This document shows, in pieces, positions 53,967-62,772 of a DNA stretch of 64,000 bases. The notes under the pieces were generated by a model. It was not told the origin of the DNA. It searched no databases and saw nothing but the letters and a program-made list of their open reading frames with translations. A program made the translations under genes and the position numbers. This DNA comes from Micromonospora sp. AMSO31t (GTDB lineage: Bacteria > Actinomycetota > Actinomycetes > Mycobacteriales > Micromonosporaceae), in assembly GCF_008868175.1 (NCBI RefSeq), contig NZ_WBKT01000006.1, positions 24,240 through 88,239 of the forward strand. The letters are read 5' to 3'. The first letter of the stretch is position 1. Each line of letters opens with the position of its first letter.

Positions 53967-55436
53967 TCACCCGGTCACCACGGCGAGGTCCGCGGTGAAG
54001 TCGCGGTCCAGGGGAAACACCGGTCGCACCACCTTCTGGTACGGCAGGCGCGCGAGGTCCTGGTCGACGCCGCCCGGCGTCAGGGCGAGCAGCCAGTCTC
54101 CGGCCGCGTCGAAGAGCTCGGGTTCGAGGTAGCCGATCTTTACCACGACGAGATCCATGTCGTCGACCTTGATGCCCAGCCGCGCGTAGGAGTCCAGCAG
54201 GCGGTACTGCATCCGGCGGGAGGTGACGAGCACGCTGAGCCCGCCGACCCGTACGCTGACGCACCGCCCGCCGTCGGGGTCGTCGGCGACGGCCTCCAGG
54301 ATCCCGTCGAGCGGGAGCGGCCCGGGGTCCCGGCCGTCGATCCGCCCGCCGACGGTCACCCGGACCGGCGAGCCGAGCGGCTGGTCGGCGATCTGCGCCA
54401 CGGCCTGCGGGTCGACCAGCGACGCGAACACGGCTCGGCGGGAGCCGTCGCGGATCTCGGGGCGGGCCAGCATCCGTGCGGGGGCGAAGGTGACGTCGTC
54501 GGCGCCGCCGGCGCCCGGGTTGTCGCCGGAGTCGCTGATGAAGAACGGTCGGCGGGCCGGATCGGCGACCGCGGCCAGGGCGGCGTCGAGGCACTCGTCC
54601 ATGGTGCCGGTGGGGGCGACGAAGGCGAACTCGTCGCGGGACGCCCAGAAGTGCCCGCCGAGCTCGCGGGCCGCCTCGGTGGTGGCGGTGGCGTCGGTGC
54701 CGGTGACGACGACCGCGCCCCGGCAGCGCGGCTGGTCGGCCCAGACGAACCCGATCCAGATCGCCGCGTCGACGACGCCGTCCCGGGCCTCGATCTCGGG
54801 GATCCGGGCGTAGAGCCCTCGGGCCGGCTCCTCGCGGGTGCTGGTCATCTCGCCCGGCAGCAGGATCGGCACGTGCACCAGCGCTTTGTGCGGGCGCTGC
54901 TGCCGGCGCAGCGCCTCGACGAGGTTCCGGGCGGCGCGCTCCCGGGTCTCCCACACGTCGACGTGCGGGGCGGTGCGGTAGCAGGTGAGCAGGTCGCAGG
55001 CGTCGAAGAGCACCTGCGAGACGTTGCCGTGCAGGTCCATCGCGGCGGAGACGAACGGCTCCGGCCCGAGCACCGACCGGATGGCGGTGACGAGTTCGCC
55101 CTCCGCGTCGTCGCTTCCGACGACGGTCATCGCGCCGTGGATGTCCAGCAGCATGCCGTCCAGGGGGCCGGCCGCCCGCAGCTTCTCCACCAGCTCGGCG
55201 GCCCAGACCTCGTACGTCGCCCGGTCCACCGCCCCACCGGGTAGGGCCCGGGCGTGCACGAGCGGGATCCACTCGACGTCGGCGGCCCAGGGCTGGACGG
55301 GGGAGAGCCAGTCGTATCGCGCCAGCAGCGCAGCGCCCCGGGTGACCTCGAAGTCGTCGGCGGTGCTCAGGTGCGGCGAGAACGTGCTGGATTCGATGTG
55401 GATGCCGCCGATGGCGACGCGGAGGGGACGGGGCAC
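53967..55436 (-). CDS. M81-family metallopeptidase (MlrC-like)
   Basis: 489 residues. The N-terminal DUF1485/M81 domain contains IGGIHIESSTFSP, the metal motifs DIHGAM (98-103) and DLHGN (134-138), and SDSGDNPGAGGADD. The C-terminal MlrC domain ends with VVVKIGYLEPE. MlrC cleaves linear microcystin fragments, but most relatives sit in ABC-transporter operons and their substrates are unknown. It follows the ROK repressor gene by 12 bp and is followed closely by the ROK kinase. Confidence 0.9.
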   Translation of the reverse strand: MPRPLRVAIGGIHIESSTFSPHLSTADDFEVTRGAALLARYDWLSPVQPWAADVEWIPLVHARALPGGAVDRATYEVWAAELVEKLRAAGPLDGMLLDIHGAMTVVGSDDAEGELVTAIRSVLGPEPFVSAAMDLHGNVSQVLFDACDLLTCYRTAPHVDVWETRERAARNLVEALRRQQRPHKALVHVPILLPGEMTSTREEPARGLYARIPEIEARDGVVDAAIWIGFVWADQPRCRGAVVVTGTDATATTEAARELGGHFWASRDEFAFVAPTGTMDECLDAALAAVADPARRPFFISDSGDNPGAGGADDVTFAPARMLARPEIRDGSRRAVFASLVDPQAVAQIADQPLGSPVRVTVGGRIDGRDPGPLPLDGILEAVADDPDGGRCVSVRVGGLSVLVTSRRMQYRLLDSYARLGIKVDDMDLVVVKIGYLEPELFDAAGDWLLALTPGGVDQDLARLPYQKVVRPVFPLDRDFTADLAVVTG

Positions 55437-55448
55437 GGGTGTTGCTCC

Positions 55449-56594
55449 TCAGGAGGGTCGTACGTCGGTCGTCGTGCGCAGCAGGTGCCCGAGGCCGACC
55501 AGGGCCGCATCCGGGCCCGCGACGCTGGCTTCGATGGTCAGGGACTGGGTCACGGACGGTAGGCAGCGCTCGTAGAGCATCCCCCGGGTCGCGGCCACGT
55601 AGACGTCCAGGCTGGACAGTGCGCCGCCGATGACCACGGCGTCGGGGTTGAGGAAGTTGACCAGGCCGGAGAGGGCGACGCCGAGCAGCCGGCCGGCGTG
55701 GCGCACCATGGTCACCACGGTCGGGTCGGCGTCGCTGACCGCCGTCACGATCTCCCGGATGGTGGTGGCCGACGAGCCCTGCTCGGCCAACTGTCGGGCC
55801 AGGGCGGCGCCGCTGGCGACGGTCTCCAGGCAGCCCCGGCTGCCACAGGAGCACTCCCGCTCGCCGCTGTCCGCCACGCGGACGTGGGTGACGTCGCCGC
55901 TGAGGCCGCGCCCGCCCCGGTAGATCTGACCGCCACTGACCAGGCAGGCGCCGATGCCGGTGCCGGCCTTGACGTAGATCATGTCGCCGAACTCGTCTCT
56001 CCGGGTGACGTACTCGCCGATCGCCGCCGCCTTGGCGTCGTTGTCGACGACCACCGGCACCGGGAAGCGCTCGGCGAGGCGGGCCCTCGCGTCGACGCCG
56101 CTCCAGCCGGGCATCCGGGCCGGGCCGATCAGCCGCCCGCCGGGGAACTCGACCGGACCCGGCAGGGCCACGCCGACCCCGAGCAGCTCCTGGCCGGGCG
56201 CGGTCGCCGCCTGGAGCCGGTCGACCGTCGCCCCGACGACCTCGAACACCTCCGCCGGCCCGGCGCCGATGTCGATGGCCACCTCCTCGGTGGTGCGCAG
56301 CCCTCCGTCGGGCGCGCACAACCCCACACGGGCGTGCCGGCCGCCCAGCTCCGCGACGGCGAGGATCCCCTTGGTCTCCCGCAGGCGCAGGATCCGGGGG
56401 CGTCGTCCCCCGGTGGACCGCCCCACCCCCTCCTCGAGGATGACGCCCTCCTCCAGCAGCCGGCGTACCACGCTCGTGACGGTCGAGGGGGCGACCTGCA
56501 ACGCCTCGATGAGGTCGGCGCGCGAGGTGACGGTGCCGCCGGCCAGCAGGCGCAGGGTCTGGTCTCGCAGCGTGGCGGAGATCGATGGTTCCAA
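55449..56594 (-). CDS. ROK-family transcriptional repressor (NagC/XylR type)
   Basis: 381 residues. A winged helix (residues 5-65: SRADLIEALQVAPSTVTSVVRRL) precedes a ROK domain with its zinc motif CSCGSRGC (248-255) and VVVDNDAKAAAIGEY, carrying the catalytic-type Asp. It is divergent from the ABC importer and first in the minus arm, so it likely binds the inverted repeat at 56696-56734 and is released by a sugar or sugar phosphate. Confidence 0.92.
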   Translation of the reverse strand: MEPSISATLRDQTLRLLAGGTVTSRADLIEALQVAPSTVTSVVRRLLEEGVILEEGVGRSTGGRRPRILRLRETKGILAVAELGGRHARVGLCAPDGGLRTTEEVAIDIGAGPAEVFEVVGATVDRLQAATAPGQELLGVGVALPGPVEFPGGRLIGPARMPGWSGVDARARLAERFPVPVVVDNDAKAAAIGEYVTRRDEFGDMIYVKAGTGIGACLVSGGQIYRGGRGLSGDVTHVRVADSGERECSCGSRGCLETVASGAALARQLAEQGSSATTIREIVTAVSDADPTVVTMVRHAGRLLGVALSGLVNFLNPDAVVIGGALSSLDVYVAATRGMLYERCLPSVTQSLTIEASVAGPDAALVGLGHLLRTTTDVRPS

Positions 56595-56695
56595 GGGTGC
56601 CTCTCCTTGTTCGGGCGGTCCTCCGGCGCCGCCTCAGTGTGGCAGTGCCCGGCAGGGTGCACGCCGGAGCCCGCGCGAAGAGTATCGGTCGATGC

Positions 56696-56734
56696 TTCGC
56701 CGACTTCGACCATACCCTGGCGGAAGTCGGCGAA
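56696..56734. promoter_or_regulatory. Perfect 12-bp inverted repeat, candidate ROK operator
   Basis: TTCGCCGACTTC (56696-56707) and GAAGTCGGCGAA (56723-56734) are exact reverse complements around 15 bases. The element lies 102 bp upstream of the repressor gene and 19 bp before the -35 of the importer, where it could control both directions. Confidence 0.65.
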
Positions 56735-56752
56735 TAAAGAGGGTAAGTTTCG

Positions 56753-56781
56753 TTGACTCAACACTTCGGCCCGGATACATT
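56753..56781 (+). promoter_or_regulatory. Sigma-70-type promoter of the ABC importer
   Basis: TTGACT, 17 bases, then TACATT: a strong match to a housekeeping promoter. It lies about 100 bp upstream of the ATG at 56882. The 5' leader between them has no obvious riboswitch. Confidence 0.6.
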
Positions 56782-56881
56782 CTCCGCGTCGAACGTCGAG
56801 GAGCAGCACCAGCGGCCGAACCCCCGGTGCCGCCGGTAGCGCCCGGAGACGCGGGGCAGTGCACATCAATCGAGGAGATTC

Positions 56882-58687
56882 ATGAGGAGCAGATTTCCCC
56901 GGCGAGCCCTCCGCGGCGCGGTCGCGGTAGCCAGCGCGGTCGCCCTCGGGGCGGGTCTGGTCGCCTGCGGTGGTGGCAGCGGTTCGTCGAAGAGCGGCGG
57001 GAGCCAGGGCAAGGACACCGCGACCGTCGCCTTCCGTACCCCCAACTGGATCCTGCCGATCTCGGCACCCGGCTTCACCCAGGGCGAGAACGCCATCTTC
57101 GGCCAGGCGCTGTACCGGTCCCTCTACCAGTACAAGCTGGACGGCTCGGCGCAGTACAACATCGACCCGCGGCGTTCGATGGCCGAACCGCCGGTGGTGA
57201 GCAACGGTGGCAAGACCCTGACCATCACGCTGAAGGACAACACCTGGTCCGACGGCAAGCCCGTCACCACCAAGGACATCCAGTTCTGGTACGACCTGGT
57301 CGGGGCGAACAAGGACAAGTGGGCGTCCTACCGGGCCGGCGGCCTCCCGGACAACATCGCGCAGTGGTCGGTGAAGGACGACAAGACCTTCTCGATCACC
57401 ACCACGAAGGTCTACAACACCGCCTGGTTCGTCGACAACCAGCTCAACAAGATCACTCCGATGCCGCAGCACGCCTGGGACAAGGACTCCGCCTCCGCGG
57501 CCGTGAGCGACCTGGCCAGCACCCCGGCGGGCGCGAAGAAGGTCTTCGACTTCCTGACCTCGGCCGCGAAGGACCCGAAGACGTACGACTCCAACGAGCT
57601 GTGGAAGGTCACCAGCGGCCCGTGGAAGCTGGCGAAGTACGTGCCGAACGGTGAGGTCACCCTCGCCGCGCAGCCGAACTACTCGGGTGTGGACAAGCCG
57701 AAGCTGGCCAAGATCGTGCTGCGACCGTTCACCGGCGACGACGCCGAGTTCAACGTGCTGCGCGCCGGTGACATCGACTACGGGTACGTGCCGGCGGCCA
57801 ACCTGTCCCAGGAGGGCTACCTCAAGTCCAAGGGCTACACGGTCTCGCCGTGGTACGGCTGGTCCGTCACCTACCTGCAGCTGAACTTCAACAACCCGAA
57901 GACGGGCGCGCTGTTCAAGCAGCCGTACCTGCGGCAGTCGCTGCAGATGCTCATCGACCAGCCGACGATCAGCAAGGTGATCTGGTCCGGCACGGCCGCG
58001 CCGACCTGCGGCCCGGTGCCGGCCAAGCCGGGCACCAACGGCGCCGACGCCGCCGGCTGCGCGTACTCCTTCGACCCCGCCAAGGCCAAGGAGCTGCTGG
58101 AGAGCCACGGCTGGAAGGTGACCCCGGACGGGCAGACCACCTGCCAGTCGCCGGGCACCGGGCCGAACCAGTGCGGCGAGGGCATCGCCGCCGGCGCCGC
58201 GCTGAAGCTCACGGTGACCAGCCAGACCGGCTTCGCCGCCACGACGAAGATGTTCGCCGAGATCAAGTCGCAGATGGCCAAGCTGGGCATCGAGCTCACC
58301 ATCAAGGAGGTGCCCGACTCGGTGGCGGTCACCCCGGCCTGCAAGCCGGCGGACGCCACCTGCTCGTGGGACATGTCCTTCTTCGGCTCGCAGGGCAGCT
58401 GGTACTACCCGGCCTTCGCCAGCGGCGAGCGGCTCTTCGCCACCGGCGCCCCGGTGAACCTGGGCAGCTACAGCAACCCGGAGGCCGACAAGCTCATCGA
58501 GGCCACGCAGTTCTCCGGCGACGAGAGCGCGCTGAAGGCGTACAACGACTTCCTCGCCAAGGACCTGCCGGTGCTCTGGATGCCGAACCCGGTGTTCCAG
58601 GTCTCGGCGTACCGGTCCGGGCTGCAGGGCGTCGAGCCGCAGGACCCGATGAACTTCATGTACTTCCAGGACTGGTCCTGGAAGTGA
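56882..58687 (+). CDS. ABC importer substrate-binding lipoprotein (SBP family 5)
   Basis: 601 residues. The lipobox LVACGG puts the lipidated cysteine at C29, followed by a Gly/Ser linker. The rest is a large periplasmic-binding protein of the dipeptide/oligopeptide class (ITLKDNTWSDGKPVTTKDIQFWYD, LQLNFNNPKTGALFKQPYLRQSLQMLID). Two internal cysteine pairs (PTCGPVP/AGCAYS and TTCQSPG/NQCGEG) may form disulfides. It presents the ligand (peptide or glycopeptide) to the permeases downstream. Confidence 0.93.
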   Translation: MRSRFPRRALRGAVAVASAVALGAGLVACGGGSGSSKSGGSQGKDTATVAFRTPNWILPISAPGFTQGENAIFGQALYRSLYQYKLDGSAQYNIDPRRSMAEPPVVSNGGKTLTITLKDNTWSDGKPVTTKDIQFWYDLVGANKDKWASYRAGGLPDNIAQWSVKDDKTFSITTTKVYNTAWFVDNQLNKITPMPQHAWDKDSASAAVSDLASTPAGAKKVFDFLTSAAKDPKTYDSNELWKVTSGPWKLAKYVPNGEVTLAAQPNYSGVDKPKLAKIVLRPFTGDDAEFNVLRAGDIDYGYVPAANLSQEGYLKSKGYTVSPWYGWSVTYLQLNFNNPKTGALFKQPYLRQSLQMLIDQPTISKVIWSGTAAPTCGPVPAKPGTNGADAAGCAYSFDPAKAKELLESHGWKVTPDGQTTCQSPGTGPNQCGEGIAAGAALKLTVTSQTGFAATTKMFAEIKSQMAKLGIELTIKEVPDSVAVTPACKPADATCSWDMSFFGSQGSWYYPAFASGERLFATGAPVNLGSYSNPEADKLIEATQFSGDESALKAYNDFLAKDLPVLWMPNPVFQVSAYRSGLQGVEPQDPMNFMYFQDWSWK

Positions 58688-58705
58688 CCGATCACTGATC
58701 GTCCC

Positions 58706-58738
58706 GGCCCCGGCGGCGCTGACCGCGCCGCCGGGGCC
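58706..58738 (+). terminator. 14-bp stem-loop between binding protein and permease
   Basis: GGCCCCGGCGGCGC and its exact complement enclose a five-base loop (TGACC). It follows the binding-protein stop by about 18 bases. Such intra-operon hairpins commonly let the binding protein be made in excess over the permeases, by partial termination or mRNA protection. Confidence 0.65.
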
Positions 58739-58764
58739 CCGACCGGGGAGGAGGCGGGGCCCAG

Positions 58765-59724
58765 GTGGTCCGGTACCTCATCACGCGCTTGGGCCAGGCC
58801 CTCGTCGTCGTCGTGCTCGTCACGGTGATCGCGTTCCTCATCCTGCACCTGCTGCCCGGGGGCGCGGCACGCGCCACCCTCGGCAAGGAGGCGACGCTGG
58901 AGCAGTTGGCGGCGTTCAACCACGACATGGGCTACGACCGGCCCTGGATCCAGCAGTACGGCATGTACGTGCAACGCCTGCTGCAGGGCGACCTGGGCTA
59001 CTCGTACCAGCTCAACCAGTCGGTCGTCGAGGCGATCAGCCAGCGGCTGCCGAAGACCATGGTGCTGTCGCTGCTGTCGACCGTGCTGGCCATCGTGCTG
59101 GCGATCCCGCTCGGGGTGATCCAGGCGGTCCGCCGCAACCGCTGGCCCGACTACGCCATCACCTCGCTGTCGCTGCTGGCGTACGCGACGCCCATCTTCT
59201 TCATGGGCCTCATGCTGATCATTCTCTTCTCGCAGGTCTGGCCGATCCTGCCGCCCGAGGCGCCGCAGGGGTTCACGGTGGCCGAGGTGCTCGCCGATCC
59301 GGCCGGGCTGGTCCTGCCGACGATCACCCTCGCCATCGTCACCATCGCGGTCTACTCCCGGTACGTCCGCTCCGCCATGGTCGACAACCTCAACGAGAAC
59401 TACGTCCGCACCGCCCGCAGCAAGGGCCTCTCCGAGCGGCGGGTGGTGCTGCGGCACACGCTGCGCAACGGGTTGTTCCCGGTCATCGCGCTGCTCGGGA
59501 TGTACCTGCCCGCGCTGTTCAGCGGGGCCCTGGTCGTCGAGTCGCTGTTCAACTTCCCCGGCATGGGCCAGCTGTTCTGGCAGGCCGCGCTCAAACGTGA
59601 CTTCCCGATCCTGCTCGGGGTCACCGTCATCATCTCGATCGCGACGGTGGTCGGCGCGCTCGTCGCCGACCTGCTCTACGCCGCCGTCGATCCCCGGGTC
59701 CGACTCCAGCGGAGCGCGTCATGA
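58765..59724 (+). CDS. Peptide-type ABC importer permease (DppB-like)
   Basis: 319 residues, six membrane helices. The GTG start follows GGGGAGGAGG. DppB marks are RYLITRLGQALVVVVLVTVIAF, LPGGAARATLGKEAT, and YVRTARSKGLSERRVVLRHTLRNG (the EAA loop that touches the ATPase). It is coupled to the second permease by ATGA overlap. Confidence 0.92.
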   Translation: MVRYLITRLGQALVVVVLVTVIAFLILHLLPGGAARATLGKEATLEQLAAFNHDMGYDRPWIQQYGMYVQRLLQGDLGYSYQLNQSVVEAISQRLPKTMVLSLLSTVLAIVLAIPLGVIQAVRRNRWPDYAITSLSLLAYATPIFFMGLMLIILFSQVWPILPPEAPQGFTVAEVLADPAGLVLPTITLAIVTIAVYSRYVRSAMVDNLNENYVRTARSKGLSERRVVLRHTLRNGLFPVIALLGMYLPALFSGALVVESLFNFPGMGQLFWQAALKRDFPILLGVTVIISIATVVGALVADLLYAAVDPRVRLQRSAS

Positions 59725-60641
59725 CCACACTCTCCGAGGCGGTCCGCCCCGGCGCCGCCCCCGACCAGCCGGCCGACGCCGAGGTGCCGGTGCGCGGCCT
59801 CTGGCGGCAGGGACTGGTCGTCTTCTGCGAGAACCGGCTCGCCCTGGTGGGCCTGGGCCTGTTCGTCCTGCTGGCCGGGATCTGCTTCCTCGGCCCGCTC
59901 TTCTACCACACCGACCAGGTGCACACGGACCTCACCGCCGTCCACCTGGGCCCCGGTGAGCAGGGGCATCCGCTCGGCACCGACGGGGTCGGCTACGACC
60001 AGCTGGGGCGGCTCATGCTCGGCGGGCAGACCTCGATCATCGTCGGGCTCGCCGCCGGGATCCTCGCCACCGCCCTGGGCACGATCTGGGGCGCGGTCGC
60101 CGGGTTCGCCGGTGGCTGGGTGGACTCGGCGATGATGCGGGTCGTCGACGCGATGATGTCGATCCCGTCGCTGTTCCTCTTCATGCTGCTCGCCGCCATC
60201 GTCACACCGAGCGTGTCCATGCTCATCGTCATCATCGGCGCCTTCGCCTGGCTGGGACCGGCCCGGCTGGTGCGGGGTGACGCACTGACCCTGCGTTCCC
60301 GCGAGTACGTCCAGGCCATGCGGGGGATGGGTGGCACCGGCGGCCGGGCGGTGCGCCGGCACATCGTGCCGAACGCCGTCGGCACCGTGATCGTCAACGC
60401 GACCTTCCAGGTCGCCGACGCGATCCTCTACGTCGCGTACCTGTCCTTCCTCGGCCTCGGCGTCCCCCCGCCGGCGGCGAACTGGGGCGGCATGCTCTCC
60501 GACGGCCTGGCGGACACCTACAGCGGCCACTGGTGGCTGCTGTACCCGCCCGGCATCGCCATCATCCTCATCGTCCTCGCCTTCAACTTCATCGGCGACG
60601 GGCTGAGGGACGCCTTCGAGGTCCGCCTCCGGCGACGCTGA
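59721..60641 (+). CDS. Peptide-type ABC importer permease (DppC-like)
   Basis: 306 residues with six helices and an amino-terminal cytoplasmic tail. DppC features are HPLGTDGVGYDQLGRLM, GGWVDSAMMRVVDAMMSIPS, YVQAMRGMGGTGGRAVRRHIVPN (EAA loop) and LSFLGLGVPPPAANWGGML. It pairs with the DppB-like subunit. Confidence 0.92.
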   Translation: MTTLSEAVRPGAAPDQPADAEVPVRGLWRQGLVVFCENRLALVGLGLFVLLAGICFLGPLFYHTDQVHTDLTAVHLGPGEQGHPLGTDGVGYDQLGRLMLGGQTSIIVGLAAGILATALGTIWGAVAGFAGGWVDSAMMRVVDAMMSIPSLFLFMLLAAIVTPSVSMLIVIIGAFAWLGPARLVRGDALTLRSREYVQAMRGMGGTGGRAVRRHIVPNAVGTVIVNATFQVADAILYVAYLSFLGLGVPPPAANWGGMLSDGLADTYSGHWWLLYPPGIAIILIVLAFNFIGDGLRDAFEVRLRRR

Positions 60642-60654
60642 GCAGGAGCAGAAA

Positions 60655-62772
60655 ATGAGCGAATCGACCGGCCGGCACACGCCGGCAGCCGGCGGAGTCC
60701 AGCCCCTGCTGGAACTGCGCGACCTCGACACCGACATCGCCCTGCGCCGCGGCACGGTGCACGCCCTGGACGGGGTCAGTCTCCAGGTCATGCCGGGGGA
60801 GACCCTCGGTGTCGTAGGCGAGTCGGGCAGCGGCAAGACGATGACCGCGCTCTCGATCATGGGCCTGCTGCCGCCCGGCGGCCGGGTGTCCGGAGGACAG
60901 ATCCTCTTCGAGGGCCGGGACCTGCGGTCGCTGCCGGCCGACGAGGTACGCCGGATCCGTGGTGTCCGGATGGGCATGGTCTTCCAGGACCCGCTCACCT
61001 CGCTCAACCCGACCATGCGGATCGGCGCCCAGGTCGGCGAACCGCTGCGGGTGCACGAGCGGGTCGGCCGGGCGGAGGCCCGGGAGCGGACCATCGAGAT
61101 CCTGCGCCGGGTCGGGATGCCGCGCCCGGAGCGGATCGTCGACAACTACCCGCACGAACTGTCCGGCGGGATGCGGCAACGGGTCGCCATCGCGATGGCG
61201 CTGGTCTGCTCCCCGCGCCTGCTCATCGCCGACGAGCCGACCACGGCGCTCGACGTCACCACCCAACGGCAGATCCTCGAACTCATCGACGACCTGCGGG
61301 AAGAGTTCGGGATGGCCGTCGTCCTGGTCACCCACGACCTCGGGGTGATCGCCGGCCGCGCCGACCGGGTCGCCGTCATGTACGCCGGCCGGGTGGTCGA
61401 GACCGCCGCGACCACGGAGCTGTTCCGCTCCCCCCGGCACCGCTACACGGAGGCGCTCATGGAGGCGCTCCCCGAGTCGGCGATCCGGGAGTCCGGTGAA
61501 CACGCCCGCCTCTACAGCATTCCGGGCCTGCCGCCGGACCTGTCCCGGCCCCTGACCGGCTGCCGCTTCGCGCCACGCTGCCGGCACGCCACCGACGACT
61601 GCCGGACCACCGAGGTGACCCTGTCGGCCGGCGGACACCAGCACGCCTGCCTGCACCCGGTCCCGGCCGGCCCCGCCGCGCCGGTCAACCTGCCCGCCCC
61701 GGTACGGGTCGAGGCGGTGCCGGATCCGGCACGCCCGGCGGCCGGACCCGGTGAGCCGGCGGCCGGTCCCGTCCTGTCGGTGCGGGACCTCGTCAAGAAC
61801 TACACGGCGCACGGCCGTGGGCTGCTGCGCCGGACCGCCGGGCAGGTCAGCGCCGTGGCGGGCGTGTCGTTCGACGTCGGCCCGGGCGAGACGTTCGGAC
61901 TGGTCGGCGAGTCCGGCTGCGGCAAGTCCACCGTGGGCCGGCTGGCCGTCGGGCTGGAGCAGCCGACCGCCGGGCAGATCATGCTGGACGGCACGGACAT
62001 CGCCGGCCTGGCCGGACGGGAGCGCCGCCGGATGCACCGGCAGGTCCAGCTGATGTTCCAGGACAGCTATGCCGCCATGAACCCACGGATGCGCGTCGAC
62101 GCCATCCTCGCCGAACCCCTCGACATCCAGAAGGTGGGCGGCACGGCGGAGCGGCGGGCGCGGATCGCCACGCTGCTCGACCAGGTCGGGCTGTCGCGGC
62201 GGGTCCTGGAGCGCTACCCCCACGAGTTCTCCGGCGGCCAGCTGCAGCGCATCGGGCTGGCCCGGTCGCTGGCCCTGCAACCCCGGCTCATCGTCGGCGA
62301 CGAGCCGGTGAGCGCGCTGGACGTGTCCATCCAGGCGCAGGTCCTCAACCTCATGCGGGACCTGCAGCGTGAGCTCGGACTGGCGTACGTCTTCATCAGC
62401 CACGACCTGTCCGTCGTCGACTACATGGCGGACCGGATCGGTGTCATGTACCTCGGCAAGCTCGTCGAGGTCGGGCCCGCGCGCGACGTGGTCCGGGCCG
62501 CCCGGCATCCGTACACGCAGGCACTCATCGACGCCGTCCCCACCGTCACGCCGAACGCCGCGGCCGCGCGCGACGGGATGACCATCCGGGGCGAGCTGCC
62601 CAGCGCGCTCAACCCGCCCACCGGGTGCCGGTTCCGGACCCGTTGCCCCCTCGCCCAGGACATCTGCGAGACCGAGCCGCCGCTGGCCGGCGACGCGCAC
62701 CAGGTGGCCTGCCACTTCCCGCTGCGTCCGGAGTCGACCGCGGCGTCCGCCCCGGCCGGGGCGACCGCATGA
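60655..62772 (+). CDS. Fused double ABC ATPase (DppD-DppF)
   Basis: 705 residues with two complete ATPase units in one chain. First: Walker A GESGSGKTM, signature LSGGMRQRVAIAMAL, Walker B LLIADEPTTALD. Second, after about residue 370: GESGCGKST, FSGGQLQRIGLARSL, LIVGDEPVSALD. Each half ends with the oligopeptide-transporter cysteine motif (CRFAPRCRHATDDC and CRFRTRCPLAQDIC), which in relatives holds an Fe-S or structural metal. Fusion of the two ATPases is common in actinobacteria. Confidence 0.93.
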   Translation: MSESTGRHTPAAGGVQPLLELRDLDTDIALRRGTVHALDGVSLQVMPGETLGVVGESGSGKTMTALSIMGLLPPGGRVSGGQILFEGRDLRSLPADEVRRIRGVRMGMVFQDPLTSLNPTMRIGAQVGEPLRVHERVGRAEARERTIEILRRVGMPRPERIVDNYPHELSGGMRQRVAIAMALVCSPRLLIADEPTTALDVTTQRQILELIDDLREEFGMAVVLVTHDLGVIAGRADRVAVMYAGRVVETAATTELFRSPRHRYTEALMEALPESAIRESGEHARLYSIPGLPPDLSRPLTGCRFAPRCRHATDDCRTTEVTLSAGGHQHACLHPVPAGPAAPVNLPAPVRVEAVPDPARPAAGPGEPAAGPVLSVRDLVKNYTAHGRGLLRRTAGQVSAVAGVSFDVGPGETFGLVGESGCGKSTVGRLAVGLEQPTAGQIMLDGTDIAGLAGRERRRMHRQVQLMFQDSYAAMNPRMRVDAILAEPLDIQKVGGTAERRARIATLLDQVGLSRRVLERYPHEFSGGQLQRIGLARSLALQPRLIVGDEPVSALDVSIQAQVLNLMRDLQRELGLAYVFISHDLSVVDYMADRIGVMYLGKLVEVGPARDVVRAARHPYTQALIDAVPTVTPNAAAARDGMTIRGELPSALNPPTGCRFRTRCPLAQDICETEPPLAGDAHQVACHFPLRPESTAASAPAGATA

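Noticed and set aside
53959..56319. A 786-codon minus-strand frame across the M81 and ROK genes
   Set aside because: Arg/Gly/Pro-rich shadow of two well-recognised proteins in another frame.
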